64,000 nt of DNA from Ypsolopha sequella (taxonomy: Eukaryota; Arthropoda; Insecta; Lepidoptera; Ypsolophidae), in contig OW204009.1 in assembly GCA_934047225.1 (NCBI GenBank), positions 19,527,161 to 19,591,160 on the forward strand, in the 5' to 3' direction. A program made the translations under genes and the position numbers. Below the pieces are notes generated by a model, which saw nothing but the letters and a program-made list of their open reading frames with translations, did not search any database and was not told where the DNA came from. Positions 9,998 to 20,662 of the stretch are shown here, one piece after another (the stretch's first letter is position 1; the number at the start of each line of letters is the position of its first letter).

Positions 9998-10693
9998 ATC
10001 TACTTTAACCAAGGGATAAGAAAATACAAGACAGCAGGAATTCAGGGTAATGAAAAAAGAAAAACATATATATCTTTGCCTACCTGTCTCATACAGTCTA
10101 TTTCCTTTTACAGTCTGTAATTAATTAATGTTAACTCTTAAGAGGAATCAAAAGTTAGGAATTCATATTAATTAATTAAATTATTACCTACTATCATCAA
10201 AATCAGTATCACTATAACACCATGCTTCACCATCATCCAAATATTCATTTATTTTATAATATGCCTTTTTCAGTAGGCCCTGCTTAATATACTGTTTAAA
10301 CTTATTCTCTGACAAAGTAAGGACCTCTTTTGGAAGTTTATTGTAAAATCTTATACCATGTCCTATGAAAGAGGTACTCACTTTGGCGAGTCTGATTTTT
10401 GGAAAAGCCAGTTTATACTTATTTCTGGTTTCCTTACAATGTTGCTCACCAAGTCTCGGGAGACACTCAAAATTTTTTCTAACATATCTAAGGACCTGGT
10501 AAATATATTCACAAGGAACAGTTAGTATATTGATTTCTTTGAACTTTTCTCTTAATGAATCCCGGTGCTTCATATTATAAATAGCCCGAATTGTTCTCTT
10601 CTGCAAAACAAAGACTGCGTCTGTATCCGCGGCTCTACCCCATAACAGCATGCCGTATGACATAATGCTGTGAAAGTAACTAAAATGGTTCAT
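9998..10693 (-). mobile_element. LINE 3' fragment (family A), second copy
   Basis: The reverse strand from 10671 to 10184 encodes the same C-terminal ORF2 piece as 332-820 (SIMSYGMLLWGRAADTDAV, LQKRTIRAIYNMKHRDSLRE), and 10183-9998 repeats its 3' UTR. BEL-1 inserted at the 3' boundary of this copy. At 10693 the reading runs directly into HGTMNHF, which belongs to the neighbouring family B LINE, so the two pieces are joined by a deletion or a template switch. Confidence 0.7.
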
Positions 10694-10804
10694 GGTTCCA
10701 TGAATCGAGCAACCGACGTTATTTCATGTTAGTTCTTTGTTTAAGTCATCCATGTAGACGTTAAAAAATGCTGGAGAGATACTCCTGCCTTGTCATATGC
10801 CGCA

Positions 10805-11398
10805 GTGCAAAATTTGAGTTCTGGAGAGCGTGCTGTTCCAGCGGACGACATTATTTTGGTTTTTATACCAGTTACTGAGAATTAAGGGCCATTTGCGAAG
10901 AGAACTTAATAAGATCACAGACTGCCCAGCACTTCCTATCCGTGAATACCTGACGGACTTTACATCAACACGGCTGAAGTCGCGTAATCCCCCAGCCTTA
11001 ATGTTCCACAACAACAACCGATCATGGAATGTGGACACACAATGGGAAGAGGAATGGTCAACGACCAACTATGACCCTGCTTTGTTCACCCTCAATCCAC
11101 GTGATCCACCGCCTGGTTTCGACCAACAGCGTTGTGTGTGGAGCCGACTCAACCGCATCCGCACCGGCCACGGCAAGTGTGGCTACATGAGGCATAAGTG
11201 GGGCTGGAGTGAGACTGCTGCCTGCCCTTGTGGGTGTCCTGAGCAAACAGTGAGACACATAATATCCGACTGTCCACTGTATTCTTATAATGGCCCTATG
11301 GAGGACTTCAAAACTCTGACTCCAGCAGTGGTCGAATACCTGCAAAGACTCGACAATTCTTTGATTTAAATAAATGTTTATTATGTGTAATAAAAATA
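10805..11398 (+). mobile_element. LINE 3' fragment (family C), ORF2 C-terminus with CCHC-like motif
   Basis: The plus frame 10830-11369 ends a LINE ORF2 of R1/I/Jockey style. CVWSRLNRIRTGHGKCGYM leads to the Cys/His cluster ACPCGCPEQTVRHIISDCPL, and the ORF closes at SLI just before a tail with AATAAA-type repeats (11370-11398). RT and endonuclease are missing. The piece splits the family B RT, whose two halves lie on its two sides, so it inserted later as a 5'-truncated copy. Confidence 0.7.
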
Positions 11399-11473
11399 AA
11401 TTTTAACATCTGCCATACGATAAATAAAATAACTGAGAACCCGTACTAATGGAGCAGGTGTCCCTCGGTTTTC

Positions 11474-11901
11474 AAGCTTCTGCCAGAGTATCTGGTGGTC
11501 TACTCGATCGAAAGCTTTGCTGAGATCGAGAAAACAGGCATGAACTGATGTACGCCGATTCCTGTAATACATGACTACTTGCTTTAATACATAAATCGCA
11601 GTAGTTGTGGAGTGGTTGCTCTTAAATCTCAACTGATTCGGCTCAGTATTGAGATATGCCTCCATTTTGGTCTGTAGAATCTTCTCTAAGCTTCTGCCAG
11701 AGTATCTGGTGGTCTACTCGATCGAAAGCTTTGCTGAGATCGAGAAAACAGGCATGAACTGATGTACGCCGATTCCTGTAATACATGACTACTTGCTTTA
11801 ATACATAAATCGCAGTAGTTGTGGAGTGGTTGCTCTTAAATCTCAACTGATTCGGCTCAGTATTGAGATATGCCTCCATTTTGGTCTGTAGAATCTTCTC
11901 T
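11474..11901. repeat. 214-bp perfect tandem duplication
   Basis: 11474-11687 and 11688-11901 appear identical base for base, both running from AAGCTTCTGCCAGAGTATC to GTAGAATCTTCTCT. The unit is not a multiple of three, so it shifts the RT frame of the host LINE. Confidence 0.9.
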
Positions 11902-12812
11902 AATATTCGGGCCAAGATAGAGGAGAGTGCTATGGGGCGATAGTTGTTAGTACTGGAAATGTCTTTCTTCGAACTCTTTAGGACAGGTGTAATGACATTC
12001 AGTGTAAGAGCTGGTGGTATATACGCTGTTTTTAATATACCACTATATAGCAAGGCCAACGCTCTCACAGTATGGGGGCCGCTGTTCCGTAGATGCTCGA
12101 CAGATAGTCCATCTAGTCCGGGAGATTTCCCTCGCGTCATGCCCCTGACTATCTTACACACGAGATCCGCGGACACCTGTGTGCACTCGTCGCATTCGGT
12201 ATCAATACCGGAGCGCGAGCGCTCTGTAGGCGCAGTCATATGCTGATGGTGTCGAAGTGGTGGTGGGGGTTGTGTAAATATGTTACTAAACTCATCAGCT
12301 ATTTGTTTATCATCTGTTATGCCATTAATATGGGATGAAGATGAGTTCTTTGGCTTAGTTATTTACGGCTCCAAAAGCTGGAGAACTTTTTATTTTTCAT
12401 GTCACTGGCCAACTTGTCCATTAATATCTGGTCTTGTTTCTGTTGACAATTTGTCAAAGCACGTTTGAAAATGGAGCGCTGTTTTTACGCTGCTCTGCTA
12501 TGCTATCGTCGATCGGGCGGCCGGCCTCGTGCCAAAGAATAAGAGCCCGTTTAGCTGCGGAATATCATTGCGCCACATAATCATTCCATCCGGGAATGAT
12601 TCGCCTACAACCATTCTGGTCGTTTTTCCGCTTAAATGCAGTAATTGATGCTTGTTGCATAGTAGTTGTAAGCTTGTTACATAGTTCGTTGATTGAAGTG
12701 GGTTCTATATACGTAGAATTATTAAGTAGTAGAACTTTTTCCAATTCTCCTGTAGATGGATAATTTGTGACATAGACTTTGGCTTCCAGGCAAATAGATT
12801 GGATTCTATAGT

Positions 12813-12955
12813 ATATAACTTTAAACTCTCGCGTTTTGTACACATTATAATATATATAATCGGGTCTACCGAGGCGTATATCGGGTCTATAAGGCGTCCC
12901 CTTTTCGTAAAAAGGTAAAAATTGATCGCGGTAGACCCGATTATATATATTATAA
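12813..12955. mobile_element. 143-bp hairpin (MITE-like) insertion with 13-bp direct repeats
   Basis: TGGATTCTATAGT occurs at 12800-12812 and again at 12956-12968, and removing one copy plus 12813-12955 rejoins the LINE reading frame. The insertion contains two 28-bp arms, TAATCGGGTCTACCG and its complement, each extended by an A/T block (12843-12870 and 12929-12956), around a 58-bp centre. A further 30 bases lie outside the left arm, so the hairpin is off centre. A 13-bp duplication is not standard for a DNA transposon class that I can name. Confidence 0.7.
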
Positions 12956-13579
12956 TGGATTCTATAGTGTTTTTAATTTGGTATGTTATAGTGTCGGTTT
13001 GAATTTCTACATATAAGGAGCGATGGTCTGTCCACGCGACTGAATAATCTATGTCAATGTTTGTTATCGCTTCAAGCAGGTTCTCAGTGACGAGACAATG
13101 ATCGAGCCATGACGTAGTGTTGTGTGCATCGCTGACGAATGTGTACGAATCAGCCGGTAATCTCAGTTTATCTGTACAAATCAGAATGCGTCTAATTCCT
13201 TGCCAAATGGCTTCCGTGTGTCAGCATTAAAGTCGCCTATAATTACGCAGTCAGCAGTATTCCGGTCTTCGACTAGTGCATGAATTTGTCCCAAAAATAC
13301 ACAAAACTCGGGAAAGTTATCCGTGGTGTCTGTAGGCATATAAACCGTCATAACAAACAGGTTTCTGTTGTGTGGTAGTGCGACTTCGATAGCAGCGAGC
13401 CGGGGCGTGCCGCAGTCGACAGTGCGTACGCATAGGGTATTTTTATAATAAATAGCTAGACCTCCGTAGGGACGGCCGCGTAGGATAACCTCAGAAATGT
13501 TAACAGCTGATGTTCCGACTGCTGAGTGTGTGTTACATATCGATATAAGTCATTTGTTGTATATTATAAGTTTCATGTT

Positions 13580-15616
13580 AAAAAAAAAAAACTTTTAACA
13601 AAAAAATAGTAACCGACTTCAAAAGTAACAGCAGTCATTCACTAAAAAGTTAATAATAATTCTATAAAGACCGACTGTACCGAAGCAACACTTTTGCCGA
13701 CTTCTTTCTTCCTGAAATATTATGTTATCTAGAAGTCGGCGTATTTCCTACGATATAGCAACATAAAAACCAATATAAGAACGCCGACTTCTAGATAACA
13801 TAACGTTTCAGGAAGAAAGAAGTCGGCAAAAGTGTTGCTTCGGTACAGTCGGTCTTTATAGAATTATTATTAACTTTTTAGTGAATGACTGCTGTTACTA
13901 TTGAAGTCGGTTACTATTTTTAACCGACTTCAAAAAGGAGGCGGTTCTCAATTCGACTGTATGTTTTTTTTTTTCTTTTTCTTTTTTTTTTTTTTGGCAT
14001 TGTTACTCCATAACTCCGTCATTTCTAAACCGATTTGAACAATTCTTTTTTTGTTTGAAAGAGTGTACTTTCAGTTAGGTCCCATTTTTAGTTTGGTCAT
14101 GATCTGATGAAGGTCTTCAGAGATAGGCAGTGGAACTCCTCAGAAAATGACAGCATACCTCTCAAAATTGAGGTAATCGCTTTGTACCTGGGTGCTGATT
14201 ACAAGGTATTACTTGAAAATCATCATTCTTCCACCTGACCTTCGATCCTGGCTTCATCACCATATTCACCATAGAACTCCTCAACGGATCAGAGCACATT
14301 ACTCGAGATTGCGGCAATCACTGCGTTAGGGTGCTAATTCAAGGGTATTACTTGGAGATTACCAGAATACCCACCTGACCTTCGATCCTGGCTTCATCAC
14401 CATAGAACTCCTCAACGGATGACAGCACATAACTTTGGATTGCGGCAATCAGTTTGTGTTATGGTGCTCATTGCAGGGCATTGCTTGAAAATTGCCAGTG
14501 TACCCACCTGACCTTCAATCTTGGCTTCATCACCGTAGAACTCTTTAACGAATGACAGCACATAACTCGAGATTGATAGCAGGAAGCTACTCAAACATAG
14601 CTACTTATACTCACTTGAACTTCGTTTTGCAAAAACTACCCATATTTCACAATTTAACCCAGCAACACTAAAAAATGTGAAATAAAATAAACTTTTAACA
14701 AAAAAATAGCAACCGACTTCGATAGTAACAGCAGTCATTCACTAAAAAGTTAATAATAATTCTATAAAGACCAATTTAATAAAAGACTTCTAGATAACAT
14801 AATGTTTCAGGAAGAAAGAAGTCGGCAAAAGTGTTGCTTCGGTACCATCGGTCTTTATAGAATTATTATTAACTTTTTAGTGAATGACTGCTGTTACTAT
14901 TGAAGTCGGTTGCTATTTTTTTATTAAAAGTTTATTTTATTTCACATTTTTTAGTGTTGCTGGGTTAAATTGTGAGGTATAGGTAGTTCTTGCAAACGTG
15001 GTGTTAATATCAAACGAAGTACAAGTGAGTATAAGTAGCCATGTTTGAGTAGCTTCCTGCTATCAGCACCCTAACACAACATGATTACCGCAATCTCGAG
15101 TTATGTGCTGTCATCCGTTGAAGAGTTCTACGGTCATGAAGCCAAGATCGAAGGTCAGGCGGGTATTCTGATTATCTCCAAGTAATACCCTTGAATCAGC
15201 ACCCTAACGCAGTGATTGCCGCAATCTCGAGTTATGTGCTCTGATCCGTTGAGGAGTTCTATGGTGAATATGGTGATGAAGCCAGGATTGAAGGTCAGGT
15301 GGAAGAATGTCGATTTTCAAGTAATACCTTGTAATCAGCACCCAGGTACAAAGCGATTACCTCAATTTCGAGAGGTATGCTGTCATTTTCTGAGGAGTTC
15401 TACTGCTTATCTCTGAAGACCTTCATCAGATCATGACCAAACCCAAAATGGGACCTACCTGAAATTACACTCTTCAAAACAAAAAAAGAATTATTCAAAT
15501 CGGTTCAGAAATAACGGAGTTATGGAGTAACAACGCCAAAAAAAAAAAAGAAAAAAATAATAATAAAAAATACAGTCGAATTGAGAACCGCCTCCTTTTT
15601 TGAAGTCGGTTAAAAA
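13580..15616. repeat. Giant inverted repeat of the AACCGACTTC family (about 2 kb)
   Basis: A first hairpin (13607-13920) has arms of about 130 bp around a 38-bp loop. It is followed by a forward arm (13921 to about 14700), a second hairpin (about 14700-14940) and a reverse arm ending at 15616 with GAAGTCGGTTA, the complement of TAACCGACTTC at 13921. Each long arm contains units of about 135 bp, with CCACCTGACC starting at 14231, 14371 and 14504 in the forward arm. An AT/poly-T stretch follows the outer ends. Short minus-strand ORFs in the units (IEGQVGTLAIFK and similar) are repeat translations, not genes. Arm identity looks high but not perfect. Confidence 0.8.
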
Positions 15617-16037
15617 AAGACATGATCTTGCTAAGTTTCTTGCCCGTTCTTCTTAGCAAGACTAATCGAATGGACGAATCGAATATTTATATATATAACC
15701 TATAGTTATTAGTATGTAGTATATAGGATGGGATTTGGTCGGCCGCCTGGATTCGTGTTGGGGGCTCGGTTGGTGATCATTCAACCTTGTTCCTGGTCCC
15801 TGGCCGGGTCTCCGGTATGGGTTCGGGCGGTTGATTGGATTTCACCTTGTATAATATATATTTTACCTATAATTTTAATCGTATATATATTGCTACATAA
15901 ATTAAATAAACCTTTAATCTAGTTCATGCAAATTTATTATTTTATTACAAATATTTTTATAAGATTAAATTTTGACTTGTGAAACATGTATTATGTATGC
16001 CTACTTTGCAAAATAAACTATTTGAATTTGAATTTGT
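15617..16037 (+). repeat. About 430-bp dispersed repeat with (TTGAAT)n tail, copy 2
   Basis: This is the plus-strand version of 1846-2293, from GACATGATCTTGCTAAG to CAAAATAAACTATTTGAATTTGAATT. It starts directly at the end of the giant inverted repeat. The pair is in opposite orientation about 13 kb apart. Confidence 0.6.
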
Positions 16038-16226
16038 GTGACTATAGAGCTCACCACAAGTGTGACTGTAGAGCTCACCACAAGTCATGCTGGGACGTAA
16101 TAATCGTAGTTGAAACGTGGGTGTACAAGTGCAGACTGTGGCTTGCATTTTGCAATTCATATTTTGGTAACACCTCTCAGGCACTCTCTTGGGGATTGAT
16201 GTCATGATGATTTATCAAACTTTCAG
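16038..16226 (+). other. End of intron 1
   Basis: The stretch holds a short direct repeat (TAGAGCTCACCACAAGT, at 16046 and 16071) and ends with the acceptor TTTATCAAACTTTCAG at 16226. No gene is visible. Confidence 0.5.
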
Positions 16227-16409
16227 AAAAACCCTCACCTCCGAGGAATCTAAGGATGACAGACTTAAAACTAGAAGAAGGTAAAATTATCCTGCAGTGG
16301 GAGAAGCCCGAATCCGACGGAGGGATCAGGATCTCCGAATACGTCATCACATGTAAGAACAAATATAATGACGAGCAGTGGAAAATTGCAGGCATCTTTA
16401 AAAATACAG
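16227..16409 (+). CDS. First-half Fn3 module exon of the titin/twitchin-like gene
   Basis: It starts after TTTCAG and completes the phase-1 codon of the 1-273 exon to Glu. It then reads KPSPPRNLRMTDLK, KIILQWEKPESDGG (strand B Trp) and ISEYVITCKNKYNDEQWKIA (strand C), and stops at ACAG/GTAATG. It covers only strands A to C', 61 codons, so the second half of the module must be on another exon. Both borders are phase 1. The neighbouring modules at 25870 and 26414 show the same opening (E-x-P-x-x-P-x-N), which supports one gene with repeated modules. Confidence 0.75.
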
Positions 16410-16809
16410 GTAATGCCATGTTTATACGCTATTTAAGGAACCGATGAAAAATTGTCCATTGAATACCAACGCATTATGAAACTGTCATTAAGTAAAGAAT
16501 TTGTTGGGTTTATATAACTAGTTTTATGATGGTTTACAATATTTACATAAAGCGTGGTGTCAATATGGTATCTAGTTTGAGTGTGTCAACTGGCTTGCTG
16601 ATCTCCCCATCTCCCGCACTCGGGGGCATTGCTGACGACCGGTTATGTGGGTTGTAGGTTGTACGTTGTAGGCACCAACATATATTAAAATTGTCCATAT
16701 TTTATATCTTTGCTTTCTTGAAAATAACAAACATTTTAATATTTAATAATAAGACCTTCAAGACTTAATAGATCGTGTTTCTTCAGAAAAATCCCACAGC
16801 ATTCAGTAT
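16410..16809 (+). other. Start of intron 2, unique sequence
   Basis: About 400 bases of A/T-rich DNA between the donor at 16410 and the LINE end. I see no exon or repeat in it. Confidence 0.4.
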
Positions 16810-19400
16810 CCTTCCATCCATCAGCCCGTATTCGTCCACTGCTGGATATAGACCTCCCCAATATTACGCCACTCTTGGCGGTCCTCAATCATCCTCATCC
16901 AGCCGCCACCCGCAACGTACTTCAGATCGTCAGTCCAGCGGGCACCTTCAATCTCTGACGGATATCTTCGTTTAGGATTTTATCCATCAGAGATATCCCA
17001 AGCATAGCCCGCTCCATAGCTCATTGAGCGACATTAAATCGGCGGATCAAGCCTTTGGTAAGAGACCACGTCTCAGCGCCGTACGTAATCACTGGAAAGA
17101 CGCACTGGTTGTATACCGTAGCCTTAAAGCACTGCGGTATTGGCGACGTAAATATGTGTCACAACTTTCCGAATGCTGCCTACCCCAAGGATATTTTTCT
17201 GTTAGTCTCGGATTCGAAGTTGTTTTTACACAGCTGGATAGCTTGACCTAGGTAAACATATTTTTGAACAACTTTGATGCTGAAATTGTCGTCGGTTACT
17301 GGCCTTTAGATGACATGACAGTTGAACATGACCTAAGTCTTATCCAAGTTCATCTGCAGGCCTGGAAGAATCACTCGTCTGGAAGAATCACTTAGGCTGC
17401 GCATCATTTCCTCCAGTTATTGCAGCGATTCCGCCATTATGACGATGTCATTGGCGAAGCGAAGATGTGAAATGTACTCTCCGTTCACATTTTTGCCTCG
17501 AGCATGCCAGTCCAGTGTTATAAAGACGTCCTCCAGCGCGGAGGTAAACAGTTTTGGGGAAATTACATCCCTCTGTCTCACGCCGTGCTCAAGGCGTATC
17601 AGTCTTGTTAGTACACCCTGTACTTGGATGGACATGGAAGTGGAGTCATACAGACATTTCAGCATTTCTACGTAACGCCAGTCAACTTGGCATCGCTGCA
17701 AAGACTGCAGAATAGACCAAGTTTCAACGAAGTCAAAGGCTTTCTCATAGTCCACAAACGCTAGATATAAAGGATACTCTTGAGTTTTGTGTATGATCTA
17801 CCTTCTTAGCCTTTAGTGCTGTAGCCTTTTTGAAACCTATTCTGTTCTGGAGGTTGGAAGTCGTTAAATCATTAGGCGAGACGATTTGTGATAACTCTTG
17901 AGAAAAGCTTGCAGATTGGCCTATTGTTCTTCAGTAGCATTTTGTCTCCTTTCTTGAAGAACAAAATTACCAGGCTTCTGCACCACTCTTTTGGCGTAGT
18001 TCCAGTACGTTGACGGCATTAAAGAGGTCCTGTAACTGTCTGAGTATAGGGTAACCTCCAGATTTTAGGAATTTGGTTGTGATGCCATCTTCGTCCGGCG
18101 CCTTGTTGTTTTTTAGCTGCTCAAGAGCTATCCTAATCTCGCTCATTTCGACATCTGGGAGTTCATCGGTGTAGTGGTGGATCAAAGGTGAATTGGCTTG
18201 GGAGCGTGTGAAGAATATAGGAGCCCATAGAAATTCTCGATTTTAGTGAGGATTTCTGGCCTAGAGGTAACAGTTCTACTCTCAAATGTCTTCAGCTTGA
18301 TTCAGATTAGTCCTTCCCAACAGCTGGGCAAAAACTTTTGAGCCTTTGTTTCGCTCAATCGCTGCTTTAATGATGCGAGTGTTATGTCGGCTCAGGTCAA
18401 AACGCATTTGCTTTTTAACGCGCTTATTAAGAAAGAGGTAATCTGCCGAATCTAAAGACATTTCCCGTCTTTGCCTCATCAGGTCCAAAGTTCGGCTTTA
18501 AACCTTGAACTCCTTAATCTTTCGCTCCGGCATAAAATAAGCCCTGCTTTCTTCGCGCACGACATTCGTGAAATTGTTAGAGCTGGTTGACGTCTTCAGT
18601 GGTTTCCAACAGGGCCAATCGGTTTTGAAGTTCCATTTGGAATTTCTCATATCCCGTAGTGGTTTGGCGCAGAGAAAGATGGAGCGTAGGCTTTATCAGA
18701 CGGTTTCTCTCCAGCTATAAGTTGATATTCAAGATGCTTCGGAGAAGTCGATGTTCGCTACCGGTACTCAACCTATTGATCACGGAGACATCTTGGAATA
18801 TGTGCTTTTGATCCGTCATGATATAGTCTATCTGAGTTTTCGTCTAACAGTCGGGGCTTCGCCAGGTCCACTTCCTTTGGGGCTTCATTTTGAAGTATGA
18901 ATTCATCAAATAGAGCCTCTGGCTTTCAATTAAGCTAACCAGCATCTGGCTTTTAAAGTTTCTACAGCCATAGCCATGCGGTCCAATTACCGATTCACCA
19001 CACTCCTATACTCCCACTTTGGCGTTGAAGTCTCCCATAACAACGGTAAGATGTGTCTTGGTGGTGTTATTTTTGGCCTTAGTAATGTCATAATATATGG
19101 CCTCGACATCATCATCGGGGTCTCTCGACGTGGGGGCATACACTTGGATGAGTTTAAGAGAATATCTCTTGTTAAGTCTGTGAACAAGATATGCCACCCG
19201 AATGGAGACACTATCGATTTCTAACACGTTGCTAGTGAGGTCTTTGTTGACCAGCATGCCAACTCCACTGACAGACAATTGATCGCCCTCTCAATAGTAG
19301 AGCAGGTGTCCTGACTCCAGGGTTATCGTATCCTCACCCACTCGTCGGACTTCCGACAGCCCCAGAATATGTCAGTTTATTCTACCTAACGACTCGACTC
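16810..19400 (-). mobile_element. Degenerate RTE-like LINE, minus strand
   Basis: From right to left there are endonuclease remains at 19278-19006 (LKLIQVYAPTSRDPDDD, VVMGDFNAKVGV), a linker at 18488-18282 (MRFDLSRHNTRIIKAAIE), and RT fingers at 18185-17967 (EIRIALEQLKNNKAPDEDGI). The RT palm follows at 17755-17417 (MDYEKAFDFVETWSI, VRQRDVISPKLFTSALEDVF, HLRFANDIVIMAESL), and the C-terminal tail lies near 16970-16815. These are hallmarks of the RTE clade. The palm motif reads FAND where the family has FADD, so a catalytic Asp is gone. Frameshifts separate every block; the copy is dead. A short gap with the ATCACTCGTCTGGAAG duplication lies near 17370. Confidence 0.8.
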
Positions 19401-19491
19401 AAACTCAGCGATATGTCTGTCTTCCCGTAACGTCCGTGTATTATACGTCGCCAAAAAGAGTCGCCCGTGTTGGTGGCCATTCGACCGGAGA

Positions 19492-19800
19492 TTAATTCAT
19501 TTGGAGCAGGGTTGCCCATACACACACACGCTGGGCAGGCGGGTTGGTGAGCATGGTATTGAAACCCTCGCACCAGTCACGCCACTGCTCGTCATCAGTC
19601 TGTTTCATATAAGATCCAGCTATTAGAGATGGATATACCGCCATCAATCGGTCCCAGGCATAGAGTGCCACCTGGTTTTTTGCCTTTGAGCAACTTCCGT
19701 CAACAACTCTACCCCAAATAACTTCAAAGGGGTCTCCATGTAAGCTGTTGGTAGCTCCACAGTCAAGCCCGGCATCAGCTCTACCACCTATGTTTCTCAA
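19492..19800 (-). other. Unrecognised minus-strand ORF (102 codons)
   Basis: The frame opens at an ATG at 19800 and reads with normal amino-acid balance (GGRADAGLDCGATNSLHG, YAWDRLMAVYPSLIAGSYMK, DDEQWRDWCEGFNTML). I do not recognise a domain. A further open stretch on the same strand (19992-19801) abuts it. It lies between the RTE-like LINE and a minisatellite, inside an intron of the Fn3 gene. It may be part of a degraded mobile element or a chance ORF. No splice sites were found that clearly define an exon. Confidence 0.3.
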
Positions 19801-19974
19801 TTACAAAATGAAAGTAAAGTAATTTGTGTCGATATAAATGGTCATATTTACAGAAAATGCTCCATCAAAACTGTCCACGATTGCGAGGGTCAGAGATTTG
19901 AAATCTGTGACGTATGAGTGTAGAGCACACGCCATCAACATGGCAGGACGGAGCGATTTCAGCAACACACATTC

Positions 19975-20145
19975 TGTTGGTAAGTAGGTCACGGTGTTTA
20001 GTAGATTACGATGGTAATTAAGTCACGGTGGTAAGTCGGTCACGGTAGGAAGTAGGTCACGATGGTATGTATGTCATGGAGGTAAGTCAGTCACGGTGTG
20101 GTGGTAAGTAGGTCACGTTGTTAAGTAAATGATAAAGATAAGCAG
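19975..20145 (+). repeat. Degenerate minisatellite, unit about 18 bp
   Basis: About eight to nine imperfect copies of GGTAAGTAGGTCACGGT run from 19979 to about 20135. Several copies contain GTAAGT. No coding role is visible. Confidence 0.7.
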
Positions 20146-20662
20146 GTCTTGATAAGTGACTTGAAATTTAAGTGCGTGCAGTTTTACTTCAACTTTTTTA
20201 AATGTCAAAGTATACATGCCTTTCGAAATCTTACTCGTAAAAATAAATTCCCGGATTCAAAGAACATGAAAATGAAAATGAAAAATGAAAATTTTTTTAT
20301 TTCAAAATAAGTTACCTTAATTATTAAAACTCTAGTTCCCACAGAAAGTTTCCTTGTGTAGTGGAAACTAGGCTCCTCCCAAAATATATTTAACATAAAG
20401 AAATTAAGACGTTAATTTACAGTCTAATACATGAGTACGGCATAAAGACAAAGATACTTATTGTTAATAAAGTACGACTTTGTGTTGTATTAGAGATTGT
20501 TTGTAAGTTGTGTGTGAAGGTGTGTAGTGTATATGTGTGAGGGTGAGTGTGTGAGAGTAAATTGTATGAAATTCCTTACTTATGATGTTAAAGATGATTT
20601 TTAAATGTTGACTATAAAAGAGGATAAAAGTAAAAAAGAGTTTAATTTAAGGCGAAAGGGAG

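Larger units (their letters stand above)
10700..13560 (-). mobile_element. LINE family B, degenerate, interrupted by other repeats
   Basis: Reading leftwards from 13555, an AP-type endonuclease is visible (RGRPYGGLAIYYKN, CVIIGDFNADTRKPF, then after a break TSWLDHCLVTENL and WTDHRSL). The linker follows at 12843-12565, then the RT fingers at 12239-11690 (GKSPGLDGLSVEHLRNSG, NNYRPIALSSILARILEKIL, CFLDLSKAFDRVDHQILW). The RT breaks off at about 11400 and resumes at 10804-10700 (SPAFFNVYMDDLNKE, VGCSIHG). It is cut by a plus-strand LINE fragment (10805-11398), a 143-bp hairpin element (12813-12955) and a 214-bp tandem duplication. Stops and frameshifts make it dead. The endonuclease part is too broken to form one long ORF but is clear by eye. 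Confidence 0.75.

Noticed and set aside
14412..14594. 60-codon minus-strand ORF in the inverted repeat (identical at 23064-23246)
   Set aside because: A translation of the 135-bp repeat units in a non-coding element; the same peptide appears wherever the repeat does.
13580..15616. CRISPR array or bacterial origin as explanation for the repeated units
   Set aside because: Units of about 135 bp without unique spacers, spliced neighbouring genes, and insect-type retroelements rule this out.
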